Shown: positions 10,730 to 21,425 of the stretch, in pieces
How the letters are laid out: each line of letters starts with the position of its first letter
Numbering within the stretch: the stretch's first letter is position 1
NCBI GenBank assembly: GCA_036365515.1
Contig: CM070877.1
Coordinates: 86,356,022-86,420,021, forward strand
DNA: 64,000 bases
Direction of reading: 5' to 3'
From: Torymus aiolomorphi
Taxonomy: Eukaryota > Arthropoda > Insecta > Hymenoptera > Torymidae
The notes under the pieces: model-generated
Told to the model about the DNA's origin: nothing
The model's input: only the letters and a program-made list of their open reading frames with translations
The model's database searches: none
Made by a program: the position numbers and the translations under genes

Positions 10730-12318
10730 CGTGGGAGAGCATCAGCACGCCATGGCCACAGCGAGGAGAACCCCTTTTACTATGCCCTACGTCTACTCTC
10801 GAGGGGCGTAGGACTAGTCATCTCTTCCGCAGGTACGCATCAAAGTGTTCGTGGTCGTGAGTTCCGATTAAAGTTAGCTTGCTCGCTTGCTAACTTCGCG
10901 CAGACGTTGCTGTCTCTCTCTTTCGTTCAACGCCGTCGCGCACTCGGAAGCCACCTTCTAAGGCTTCCGAAGGGAAATAGCACATCAATTGCTATTTTCC
11001 CCATTTCTGTAAATGCCTCGGAGTGCGTCATTAACGACTCCAAGACGTCGCCAAGAGCGTGCGCTGTAAAGCCAGCTCTAGAATCATCGCGCTCGTACGA
11101 TCATCGGCAGTACTAGAATCATCGCTTTTACGATGATCAGCCATCTTGTTGTAGCCAAGAGCAACAAGTGGCATTTCTGTTAAGAAGCGTGCGTCGCTGA
11201 ACAGCTTCAATTCGCCAAGAGCGTGCGCTGTAAAGCCAGCGCTAGAATCACCGCGTCCGTACGGTGATCGACAGTCATCTTATTGGACTCAAGACCAACA
11301 AGTGGCAATCTCTATAGAAGAGCGTGCGTTGTAAACCAGCTCTAGAATCATCGCCATCGTACGATGATCATCTAATCGTTGCCGGCTAGTGCAACGTGTC
11401 GAAAAGGGGATCACGCCTCTCAATTCACGGAGCACCCGCGTGCGGCGTGCACGCTACGAGGCTCACTTCAGTCAAGCCACGGATTACCCGCGTGCGGCGT
11501 ACACGCTACGGGGTCCACATCAGACAAGGCAAGGAGTACCCGCGTGCAGTCTACACGCTACGGGGCTCACACAAACCAAGTCAGGAGTTACCCACGTGGA
11601 GCGCGAGCTACGGAGTCTACACCAGTCCATCCACGGACTACTCCAGGAAGCAAATGGATACAGCGGCCCATTAATTGGACACACGTATCGTTCCAACTTT
11701 ATTTACACTATTGTGCGATTTGACGCCTAGTCAACATAGTCTTTTCATGCGATATCATGAGAATTTAATGATCTCTATTTAGTCAAGATTACTTTAAATA
11801 AAATTGAGTTAATTTAATTTGAGATTAGTACTAGTTAATTGATTTGAATTTATTAGAAATTTAATTCGTAATATTTAATTAGTCTTGAGAAAATTGAATA
11901 CAATTTTACCTTGGCAAATACTTATATTTCTGGACATTGCAGTTTTACTGCTGCCTGGGGATGCAATATCACGACTCAACTTAGGCTGCTTATCTACATT
12001 TGGATACCCTTCCGGATTCAGTTGCTGATTACACGCTGCAGGAGTTGCTGAATTCAACGCTGGCGGTTACTTCCCTTCGAGCAGTCATCACTGATCAACA
12101 GCTGAATCACCGTGGGAACGTTAGCAGACGCGCAACGTCGCATCTTCAAGCGAATATCTACGTGCATACTATCATAAGTATTATAACCTGGCTAAGGCTT
12201 AATTGTAACAATTTTCACTTATGGTTACTCTACTTTCGAGTGAATAAATATAGTTAACTCAATACCAAACTTTGAATAGTCAAATCTTGTTGCTAATCTA
12301 GTCATTTTTTATCTCAAA
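10730..12318 (+). other. BEL/Pao 5' leader with tandem repeats
   Basis: A long untranslated leader. Positions 11047-11375 hold about three copies of a unit of roughly 140 bp with GCTCTAGAATCATCGC and a CGTACGATGATC palindrome. Positions 11433-11650 hold four copies of a 52-53-bp unit with ACCCGCGTGCGGCGTACACG. Several overlapping open frames in this stretch arise from the repeats and share no similarity with gag. The leader may hold packaging or translation signals, but nothing shows this directly. Confidence 0.65.
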
Positions 12319-13548
12319 ATGGAGGAGCAGCATGCTAAACAGCTGTTACTTCAAGCAAAAATTAACAATTCTTTTCAAAACTTCAAATCTAAAGCTAAAG
12401 ATCAAATGAATAAGGATAACGCTAAGGCTCGTTTAACCGGTCATGAGGAGAATTACAATGCCTTTAAGATAAATCACGAGAAAATCTTAAACCTCAAATC
12501 TTGCGATTTGCAGCATGATTACTTCAAAACTAATATGTTTGACTTAGTTGAAGACACTTTCTATGATCGAAAAGGTGAGTTTCTAAATTACTTGGAAAGT
12601 TTAGAAGAACAGAGCTCTGCGCCAGGATCCTCCAAGCAAACTGCAGATCTGGCTCCACCCAAGTCCCCAGTTCATGCTAATATTTCGTTTCAATCTGTGC
12701 CAAAAATAGATTTACCTAAATTTTCAGGCAAATTCGCTGATTGGGAGAATTTCAGAGATGTCTTTCGTTCGGTCATACATCGTCGCGAAGACTTAACGCC
12801 TGTTTTGAAATTGTATTATCTTCGCACTCACTTCACTGGTGAGGCACTTGAGAAAATTAAATCTCTTCCTATCTCAGGTGATAATTATGAACGAGCCTGG
12901 ACAGCTTTAATCGAATATTATGAAAATCAACGTAGTATTGTTGGCTCTCACATTTCAGAAATCTTCTCAGTCAAACCCATGAAGACTGACTCTTCTTCGG
13001 AAATTAAACGTATTTACAGGGAACTTTACAACCCTGTAGCTAGTATAACATCCCTTAATAGAGCGGATTCTTTAGGTAGTGATCTGATGGTACAATTCTC
13101 GCTTAAGCAGCTTGATTTGAATACTCGTAAAGAATGGGAAAGACATCTTGGCGATAGGGTTGATCCACCCACATTGGAACAACTTCAAGCCTTTCTTCGA
13201 AGTCAAACCCTCACTGTAGAGGCCATCGAGGCTGGCACTAAATCGTCTTCGAACAATAACCCGAAAACTCAGTCATCTAATTTAAAATCTCGGAAACCAG
13301 AGCCAGACAATGCTCACTCCGCTTATTCTCATCAAGCGTCGCCTCAAAACGCGAAAAATCAACAAAAAAGGAAATGTTTGCTATGTAATGAACCGCATTA
13401 CTTAAATCGATGTGAACAATTCATTAATAAGAAGAGCCAGGAGAGGAAAGCCTTTCTTAAGTCGTACAATCTTTGTTTTAATTGTTTAGATAAGCACCCC
13501 ATTCCTCTTATCGATGCTTTGTTTGCAAAGCTAAGCATCACACTTTAG
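12319..13548 (+). CDS. gag: BEL/Pao gag (DUF1759-type), C-terminal zinc region frameshifted
   Basis: This 409-residue frame is the structural protein of the BEL/Pao element. The N-terminal 110 residues are charged and helical. Residues about 130-280 carry the DUF1759 Pao gag core: PKIDLPKFSGKFADWENFRD, LYYLRTHFTGEALEKI, then YERAWTALIEYYENQRSIV. The C-terminus has a zinc knuckle-like CLLCNEPHYLNRC and a second CFNCLDKH. There an indel near 13495-13510 throws the frame, and the expected CKAKHHTLVHVD continuation appears in another frame at about 13520-13560. The start at 12319 follows a stop-rich leader. In an active element gag-pol would be one polyprotein, so the frame break implies loss of function. 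Confidence 0.85.
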   Translation: MEEQHAKQLLLQAKINNSFQNFKSKAKDQMNKDNAKARLTGHEENYNAFKINHEKILNLKSCDLQHDYFKTNMFDLVEDTFYDRKGEFLNYLESLEEQSSAPGSSKQTADLAPPKSPVHANISFQSVPKIDLPKFSGKFADWENFRDVFRSVIHRREDLTPVLKLYYLRTHFTGEALEKIKSLPISGDNYERAWTALIEYYENQRSIVGSHISEIFSVKPMKTDSSSEIKRIYRELYNPVASITSLNRADSLGSDLMVQFSLKQLDLNTRKEWERHLGDRVDPPTLEQLQAFLRSQTLTVEAIEAGTKSSSNNNPKTQSSNLKSRKPEPDNAHSAYSHQASPQNAKNQQKRKCLLCNEPHYLNRCEQFINKKSQERKAFLKSYNLCFNCLDKHPIPLIDALFAKLSITL

Positions 13549-14043
13549 TACACGTTGATGGTTATTCGCATCTATCAGATAATTCGTCAACACCTGTTCA
13601 AACAGCCTCAGTTACAGACTCTTCAGGCTCAAATTGTGGCAATGTTGTCGTCCCTAACGACATTCAATCTGCTTCTCAAGCAGCCTCCCTTAATAGTGGA
13701 GCAATTATTAAATGTACAGGAGTACTTTTAGCTACCGCTAGGGTTAACGCCCTTGGTCCTAACGGAACCAAAATTCAAGTTCATGCGCTGATCGATCCTG
13801 GATCTCAAATTCACTTGTTACACAGACTTTGTGTAACTTACTTTCTCTAAATTGTAGAACCAGTCACACGCACATTCAAGGTATAGGTGAAAAGACAGCT
13901 GTCGTGTCTTCTAAGGTAGCTCGTCTTTCTATACAACCTCATTTTGATTCAACTTATTCTCTAGAAGTTGATTCTATAGTCTTGCCAAGGCTATCTTCTT
14001 ATAAGCCCCCCCCCCCCGTAGGTGGTATCTCCAATCTCGACTA
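13549..14043 (+). pseudogene. BEL/Pao aspartic protease region (DUF1758), frameshifted
   Basis: Continuing from gag in a shifted frame, ATARVNALGPNGTKIQVHAL leads into LIDPGSQIHLLH at about 13790-13820, where DPGS is the aspartic protease active-site Asp-x-Gly-type motif. A further indel near 13830 moves the rest (CNLLSLNCRTSHTHIQGIGE and onward) into the frame 13829-14044, which ends after a C-run at 14010-14018 that may itself be an indel site. No intact protease can be made from this copy. Confidence 0.75.
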
Positions 14044-14293
14044 ATTAAGAGGACTGCAGCTAGCAGACCCCATGTATCTCGAACCTTCGTGCACCGATAT
14101 TCTTCTCGGTGTAAGAGCTTATGCACAAATCATTGAAAGCCAAATAATGAAGGGCCAAAGCCTTCAGCCGATAGCACTAAGTTCTAAACTTGGATAGCTC
14201 CTTACTGGCAATCTCGCGTCGTCACCCCCAGAAAGCGGGCCAGACTCTTTATCTCTTCATTGTTCGAACAGCTGCGAGCATGAAGCCAAACTT

Positions 14294-15602
14294 TTGGAGC
14301 TCGTACAAGATTTTTGGAGGGCGGAGGAGATAGTCACTGACAAAAAATCTTACTCGCCTGACGAACAAGCATGCGAGGATTTTTATCGAAAAACAACTCG
14401 TCAAGATGAAACAGGGCAATATATAGTAAGCCTACCCTGGAAAAGTCGAGACCAGTTGAGTTCTGCTCATCTCGAGAGCTCTCATTCTGTCGCATTACGC
14501 GCACTCACTCGTCTCAAAGCAAACTTCGCTAAGGACGAGAAACTCAAAATAGCCTATACAGAGTTTATGAAAGAGTACATTGACCTAGGTCATATGTCAC
14601 TCTCCTCGAATTTCGATTCGTTGTCTAACAAAAGCCAAGCCTTCTTACCACATCATGGTGTGTGGAAGGAAACCAGTACGACTACCAAATTACGTACTGT
14701 ATTTAATGGTTCGAGTAAAACCAAAACAGGTGTCTCGGTCAACGATCTTCTACACGTTGGACCCAATCTTCTTCAGAATCCCGTTGCTTTGATCTGTGCT
14801 TGGCGTAGGTACAAGATCGCTCTTTCAGCTGACGTGGAGAAAATGTTGAGGCAGATTGGTGACGAACAATGTGATCAACCCTACCAGTCGATCTTATGGC
14901 GTTTCAATAAGTATGAACCTGTTCAAACTTATCGCCTAACCAGAGTAACATATGGATTGGCCTGTTCGCCCTTTCTAGCTATACGCACACTCTTGAGACT
15001 AGCCGAAGATTATGGCAAAACTTATCCGATCGCTGCTCAAGCTGTTCGCTCAGAAATGTATTCTGATAATGTGCTATTGGGTGCACATTCGTTAGAAGAA
15101 GCTTTACTTAAACAAGAGGAGTTAATCCAGCTCTTTAAACAAGGTCATCTTAATCTCCGTAAGTGGACTTCAAATAATGCTGAAGTACTCACGGATTTAC
15201 CGTCGCATATGTTAGCTGGAGATGCAATCGCTTTATGCCTCTGAAGCATCTGTACCAATTCTAGGTATAGATTGGCAACCTAACATAGACTACTTTAGTT
15301 TTCATATCGAAGATGCTCCTTCTGACTCGCCCTTTACCAAACCCACCATTCTTACAAGAATCGCTCGAATCTTCGATCCCATGGGATGGTTGGCTCCTGT
15401 TGTAATAACCACAAAGATTATTATGCAGTCTCTGTGGATTCTTAAGGTTAGTTGGGATGAAGAACTTCCTCTCGATATTTCCAATCGGTGGCAGTCTTGG
15501 TTGCAAGAACTTCAATATATGTCACATCAGAATCCCACGTTGGAGTGGATACACTCTACAATGCGAATTTCTGGAAATCCACGGATTCGCAGATGCATCT
15601 AA
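14294..15602 (+). pseudogene. pol: BEL/Pao reverse transcriptase with mutated YxDD
   Basis: The frame 14294-15244 runs from the protease-RT linker into the RT. FLPHHGVWKE and LRTVFNGSS mark the fingers, ALSADVEKMLRQI carries the motif A aspartate, and TRVTYGLACSPFLAIRTLL is motif B. Motif C, YVDD in active members, reads MYSDNVLLG here, so the second catalytic aspartate is Asn. This alone should abolish polymerase activity. After RKWTSNNAEVL the reading shifts at about 15215-15245 into 15222-15602 with GIDWQPNIDYFSF and PMGWLAPVVITTKI, the Pao connection region. The break means the RT is a pseudogene twice over. Confidence 0.85.
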
Positions 15603-16058
15603 GTTTGCGTATGGTGCTGTAGTCTACCTGCGCTTAATCCGTACACAAGAATTGATCGTCACTCTTCAAGTGGCTAAAACGAGAGTAGCTCCGCTCGCCT
15701 CGTTCAAATGTTTATCGAAGCTTTCCCAATAAAGGTAGAGAGTGTTCACCTTTGGTTAGATTCAGCGGATGTGCTTTTTTGGCTGAAAGACCAGCCTTCA
15801 AGATGGGGTGTTTTCGTGGCTAATAGGTGCTCAGAGATTCACACTCTTCTGCCCGATGCATATTGACATCATGTCAGATCAGCAGATAACCCCGCTGACG
15901 TCATATCACGAGGAATTGAGCCCTCAAAATTAGCCTCGCATAATCTCTGGTGGAAAGGTCCCGTTTGGCTTTCTGACAGCGTTGAACCATGGACAAGGTC
16001 TCATGACGAGCTCAACTTTACCGTTAATAGTCTTAATGTTATTAATGAGTACTCTTCA
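15570..16058 (+). pseudogene. BEL/Pao RNase H region, fragmented
   Basis: IHGFADASKFAYGAVVYLR at 15580-15630 carries the first RNase H aspartate (ADAS). LQVAKTRVAPL follows. The remainder lies in other frames: VESVHLWLDSADVLFWL near 15735-15785, then WGVFVANRCSEI, and later NPADVISRG near 15890. A segment between AKTRVAPL and VESVHLW appears deleted compared with the family. The region joins directly to the integrase frame. Confidence 0.75.
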
Positions 16059-17579
16059 TTGAATAAATTATTACGAATGGCTTCGTACTGCTTTAGATTC
16101 ATTAATCGAATCTGTACCAAAGTAGTGAGTACGACGTCTTCAAATTCCGGCGTAAGGCCTCTTTCTGTCGTTCAATCTCTACTATGCCATAACACTCCAA
16201 TTTCCAAGGAGGTTAGTGCTAGTGAGGTTGAAAAGACTAAATTGTGTTTGATCCACTTAATTCAGACAGCCTATTTTAAGCCTGAATTTCAACGACTATC
16301 AATCAGAGGAAAACTTTCGTCTAAAAGCACTCTTTTACCACTAAACCCCATGATACAAAATCATTTGCTCAGGGTGGGCGGCCGAGTCTCTCATTCGCTG
16401 CTCAAAGAAGATGCTAAGCATCCTCTTATTTTACATTCTAAGTGTCATTTCACTACGTTGATAATTCAGAATGCTCATCAGCTTACTCTTCATGGCGGTG
16501 TTCAATTGACACTTGCCACACTCAGACGTCAGTATTGGATAATTAAAGGACGATCTGAAGTCAAGAAAGTCATCAGAACTTGCCTTGCATGCTCACGCCA
16601 TGCCGCTCGAGTACCAACTCAATTAATGGGTGAGTTGCCAAAGGCTCGAGTGTGCCCCTCTCCGCCATTCGAGTGCTCAGGCGTCGATTACGCCGGACCC
16701 ATTCAGCTTCGTCTTACTAAGACTAGGGGAAAAGGCACCATGAAAGGTTACATAGCCATCTTCATTTGTATGGCCACCAGAGCCGTACACATCGAGGTTG
16801 TCGAGGATTACTCTAGTGAAGCGTTCATCGCTACTTTCCATCGATTTACCGCTCGTAGAGGTCGTTGCAAAAAACTGTACTCTGACCAAGGTACAAACTT
16901 CGTAGGAGCAGATGCTCAATTAAAACAGGTGCTCGTAGCATCTTCTTCATTTGCATCGCAAATCGGTAGGTCACTCGCTCAAGAAGGAACTTCATGGATT
17001 TTCAACCCCCCCAGTGCGCCTCACTTTGGAGGCATTTGGGAGACCGCAGTTAAATCCGCTAAGAATCACATGCGTCGAGTCATAGGAGATCAAGTTCTCA
17101 CATTTTCAGAACTTGCTACACTTATGTGCTGCATTGAAGCGTGCCTTAACTCCAGACCATTAACCGCTCTTACTGTCGATCCCTCTGATCTTGATTTTCT
17201 GTCACCATCGCATTTTCTCATACAACGATCCTCATTTATAGTTCCTGAAGGAGATGTCACCAACGACAACGTCCCAGCAGGAAAACGCTGGCTCTTAATC
17301 AGCCAGCTGGCCCAGCACTTCTGGCAGAAATGGTGGACGGACTACCTGATGTCTTTGCAATCCCGTCAGAAGTGGAGACAACCTCATTCTTCAGTTGCAG
17401 TAGGGGACTTGGTGCTCGTTCGCAATGAGCTCACACCTCCAGCTAAGTGGCCTCTCGCCCGTGTCATCGCCATCCATCCAGGAAGTGATGGAATCACCCG
17501 CGTGGTCGATCTGCGCACGGCCAACACAACGCTACGTCGCCCCATCGCCAAGGTCATACGCCTGCAACCGCAGGATTGA
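16059..17579 (+). CDS. int: BEL/Pao integrase with C-terminal DUF5641 domain
   Basis: A 506-residue open frame. Residues about 125-185 form the zinc-binding HHCC domain (HPLILHSKCHF, HQLTLHGG, then CLACSRHAA). The catalytic core follows: DYAGPIQ (Asp), SDQGTNFVGA (Asp) and PPSAPHFGGIWETAVKS (Glu), so the D,D-35-E triad is intact. The last 110 residues match the DUF5641 tail of Pao integrases (VAVGDLVLVRNE, PLARVIAIHPGSDG, RRPIAKVIRL). It is the best preserved part of the element. In the live element it would be released from a polyprotein, so the methionine at 16059 is a frame landmark rather than a true start. Confidence 0.88.
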   Translation: MNKLLRMASYCFRFINRICTKVVSTTSSNSGVRPLSVVQSLLCHNTPISKEVSASEVEKTKLCLIHLIQTAYFKPEFQRLSIRGKLSSKSTLLPLNPMIQNHLLRVGGRVSHSLLKEDAKHPLILHSKCHFTTLIIQNAHQLTLHGGVQLTLATLRRQYWIIKGRSEVKKVIRTCLACSRHAARVPTQLMGELPKARVCPSPPFECSGVDYAGPIQLRLTKTRGKGTMKGYIAIFICMATRAVHIEVVEDYSSEAFIATFHRFTARRGRCKKLYSDQGTNFVGADAQLKQVLVASSSFASQIGRSLAQEGTSWIFNPPSAPHFGGIWETAVKSAKNHMRRVIGDQVLTFSELATLMCCIEACLNSRPLTALTVDPSDLDFLSPSHFLIQRSSFIVPEGDVTNDNVPAGKRWLLISQLAQHFWQKWWTDYLMSLQSRQKWRQPHSSVAVGDLVLVRNELTPPAKWPLARVIAIHPGSDGITRVVDLRTANTTLRRPIAKVIRLQPQD

Positions 17580-17591
17580 GAACCGTTCGCC

Positions 17592-17613
17592 AGTTTGGCG
17601 AAGGTGGGCGGAA
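17592..17613 (+). promoter_or_regulatory. Polypurine tract before the 3' LTR
   Basis: GGCGAAGGTGGGCGGAA directly precedes the 3' LTR start at 17614. Its position and purine content fit the plus-strand primer of LTR retrotransposons. Confidence 0.6.
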
Positions 17614-17926
17614 TATTGAGGATTCATCGCCAAAGGCGAGCTTGCTCGAGCTCGATGCTCAAATGGGCGAGCTCGCTAGGGAGCGTCCCACTACTTCGCT
17701 CTCCACGCGGCCCTCTTGCCGCCCCTCTCTCTGCCAGGCACCCCGGCAGCACTTCGCTACGCCGGGCGGCAGTAGCAGTTCACGCGCGACGGCCAGAGAG
17801 AGAGAGAAGCAACACCTGTACGCCAAGAGGCACGACGGCACTTCAATAAAACCATTTCATTTCTCCACACGAAACGTTACTTATTTGAACCTCTTCAGTC
17901 CACCATCCAACTTCTACACAAAAACA
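17614..17926 (+). repeat. 3' LTR of the BEL/Pao element
   Basis: 313 bp, starting TATTGAGG (TG mutated to TA) and ending AAAACA, followed by the CATTG duplication. It has one GCTCGAGCTCGA unit where the 5' LTR has five. Outside the two length-variable tracts the LTRs differ at only a few positions. Confidence 0.9.
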
Positions 17927-18115
17927 CATTGAAAAAGGCAAAAATTGCAAAAAATGCTAAAATCACCATCTTTGACCCTCTGCCACTCAAAAACTATGAG
18001 TGAAAAAAATCTGAAAAAATTCAGGTGAACTTATGCGGTTGTTATGAAGCGATTAAGGTGGTTATGAAAGAAAAAAAATTTTCACGTCTCGATTCCCCCG
18101 AGAACGAGCTATATG
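17927..18115 (-). repeat. Right arm of the ~825-bp inverted repeat, outer part
   Basis: After the second CATTG, the sequence continues as reverse complement of about 5583-5395, including CTCAAAAACTATGAGTGAAA. Similarity fades at about 18115 near GAACGAGCTATATG. Confidence 0.8.
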
Positions 18116-18469
18116 TACATGAGCAGTATTTTTACTTTTCGCCCACTTTTGTGGGGCGGGGTCGTAAATTTTCCCCAAATTTTAGTATGTTGTACCTCGA
18201 AAAAAAAAAAAAGACTGCTTACCAATTTTCAGCCCTCTAGAGGTCCCTGGACTTGCAAAAACGCCATTAGAATACCCAAAAAAGACCCTTTTTGTCCCAT
18301 TTTCAAAGGCTGATATCTTGAAAACCTATCAGCCGATTTTAATCCGGCAAGCGTCATTTTTTTTTGTTTCAACTTCTAGTTCTTATAAAAAAACTTTTAA
18401 AACTTAGGACCTTTCAGTTAGTCGCGATGGATAGGTTTTGACATTATCTTCAAAACGCCGCTTGGTAAA
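18116..18469. other. Unassigned repeat-like DNA
   Basis: Low-complexity, A/T-run-rich sequence (for example a 13-A run near 18200). No protein or structural feature is recognised. Confidence 0.4.
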
Positions 18470-19506
<1,037 letters not shown>

Positions 19507-19851
19507 CAATATCAGCTATATATTTAAAACAATTTTTCTCCATTTCAGGATGATAAAGGGGTGTTACACCATACTTGAATTTTAGGACAGCAACTTTAGG
19601 ATTGATTCTTGGCATAGGAAATGTGGTTATTTTTGTTACATTATTAGATTTGTATACATCTTCAGTACAAGATAATGCTTCATTTTTATGCATTATCGTT
19701 TTTTTTGTATAAAAATGATTGACACTGGACTTCTCGGATTGCGAGAGGGAATGTCTGATTATATTACTCTGACATAGTGTTCCATTTTGGTTTATTTTTG
19801 AAGAATTCCCATTTGTTTTGTTAAAATAACGTTTTGTCGCAATTGTAGCAT
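19507..19851 (-). CDS. Candidate internal exon of an unidentified host gene
   Basis: On the minus strand, a TTATTACTCACAG acceptor (19852 upward) precedes, and an ideal insect donor GTGAGTAAAT (19506 downward) follows, 345 bases open in a single frame. The exon starts after the first base of a codon and ends after the first base of a codon, so both introns would be phase 1. The peptide of about 114 residues starts ATIATKRYFNKTNG, includes SNIIRHSLSQSEKSS, and ends in PMPRINPKVAVLKFKYGV then YHPEMEKNCFKYIADI. I do not recognise the family. It has no transposon similarity that I can see and no stop, unlike nearly all frames around it. It may be a real exon, an exon of an unknown transposon, or chance in AT-rich DNA. 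Confidence 0.4.
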
Positions 19852-20865
19852 CTGTGAGTAATAAAATAATGTAATAAAATACAAATTAAATCTAAACTTT
19901 ATATTGGCTGTTATAAATTCGCTGTGAATAAATTTATGGTGTGATAGAAAAAAACTTAATTTATTGTTACTCTTTGACTTATGCAGTAGCAAATTGTCAC
20001 TTCTTTCCTTATGCTTTAAATTATTATTTCATGAAACAGCTTAGTGGTCCAAACATAAAAAAAAATAAGAAATAAAATTTTAAAGATTGGGTCTAAAACT
20101 TTTAGAGAACAGGATTGCGAATACTTGAATTAATAGTTTACTTAATTCCTCAACCAAGTCCGAAAATGCTATCAATTTTAGATTGGTACACTATCTAGTA
20201 CGGAAATGCATTTCAATTATTGATTAGAAATGCGAGGTACTTATTTGTCTTGCAATCTTTTGTAGAATTCGAAATGACGCTCATGAGTAGTAAACTTTCA
20301 TATGAAACAAGAGACCTCGGTCATAGATAAAAGTTGTAGTGTGTAAGAATCTGATATGTTCCAAGAATTCGGCACGCTAAGCAAATTTAAGTACAAGGTG
20401 ACTAATGACTGTTCTCAGACCTGAACCAACTGCTGCTTAGCCTTGTCTTACTGAATTTTACTGTATACCAGCAATATTATCAAATATATGAAACCATATA
20501 ATATGGCTAAGATGATTTTTTGAACCACCATATAAAACATCACAATTTGGCGACGAAGAGAAATCGGGGCTAAATAAAATTTGCAGTAAACTGATATTAC
20601 GTAAATCAGCATATACGTGAAACGTGGAGAAGAGAGATAATTTAGTATACTGGTAAAAGAAATAATTTTTTGGCAACATGAAAAAAAAATGATTGTGCTA
20701 ATTTTGGCACGTCGGGCAGTAGCGAGAGTACTATAAGTTTAGTTCAAAGAAAAGGTGTGTCGTAAATGTACGAATTATCAAAAGATAAAACTAGAATATT
20801 TTACAAAAAAAATATATATATACATCGTATGATGTTAATGCAAAATTTAAAGACTTAAGAAAATA
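19852..20865. other. Unassigned AT-rich DNA
   Basis: No convincing protein is found. A 73-codon minus-strand frame at 20458-20679 has no recognisable motif. If the candidate exon is real, this would be intron or further upstream gene. Confidence 0.4.
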
Positions 20866-21425
20866 ATGGATGTAATTTTTAAACAAGAACAAGAAATAGA
20901 GAATAAAAATATTTCTAAACAGCAAAAGGAAGTAGAAAGCGTAAAATCTTCTGACATCGAAGATGCCAGAACACGTAAGCGTAGAGTAAGTATAGCGAGA
21001 TGGATGAAAAAATCACGACCTTGGGAATTCAATCTTAACAAAGATGATTGGGAGTCATATACGGAGGTATGCAAATGTGTTTCATGGTAAATGGCGACCA
21101 CGAAAATAAACAAATAGCGATACTCCTTACAAAGGTAGGAGCTGATAAATGCTAGTTTATTAAGAATCTCTTTGCTCCAACAAAAAGATCGATGAAAAAT
21201 TACTAAGACCCAAACAAGTTAATGTCGATTTACCTCTACTCAAGGCTGTCGGAAGCGATGTAACGCTGCAGAATTCACCAATTGCATGAAATGTCGACAA
21301 AAGCATAGCCGATTTTGTAGCGAGGCTAAAGTCAATAGTACAGTCGGAGGAAGCGTTTCTGATGATTTTTGGTGAAAAGTATAAGACTGCAATTGCACAC
21401 GAGTCGGCGGAAAAAACGTGATAGA
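20866..21425 (+). pseudogene. Ty3/Gypsy-type gag relic
   Basis: Positions 20866-21070 encode RTRKRRVSIARWMKKSRPWE and then FNLNKDDWESYTE. After a frameshift near 21067 the reading continues MQMCFMVNGDHENKQIAILL, TKVGADKC, a stop, and FIKNLFAPTKRS. This order (W..Y.ER..M.F..N....KQ.A.LL...G...Y.LI..L..P) is the retroviral-type gag core of insect Gypsy elements. A later piece near 21290-21340 reads KSIADFVARLKSI. There is no protease, polymerase or LTR nearby. The first part might be mistaken for a host exon because it ends at GAGGTATGC, but its continuation across that point shows gag. Confidence 0.6.

Larger units (their letters stand above)
10279..17926 (+). mobile_element. BEL/Pao LTR retrotransposon, full length but inactive
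   Basis: A 7648-bp element with LTRs of 431 bp (10279-10709) and 313 bp (17614-17926), a tRNA-Tyr primer site, a gag-pol in the BEL/Pao order (gag, aspartic protease, RT, RNase H, integrase), a purine-rich tract before the 3' LTR, and a 5-bp target duplication CATTG (10274-10278 and 17927-17931). The duplication and the reconstruction of the inverted-repeat arm on both sides show the exact insertion site. The coding region has at least four frame disruptions and a damaged RT active site. Only the gag N-terminus and integrase remain long open frames. No env-like gene is seen. Confidence 0.93.

Noticed and set aside
11379..11730. Three overlapping open frames of about 100 codons in the BEL leader
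   Set aside because: They arise from a 52-53-bp tandem repeat and do not resemble gag or other proteins.
20866..21090. Open frame ending at GAG|GTATGC, looking like a first host exon
   Set aside because: The sequence beyond the apparent donor continues a Gypsy-type gag in another frame, so a frameshifted gag fits better.
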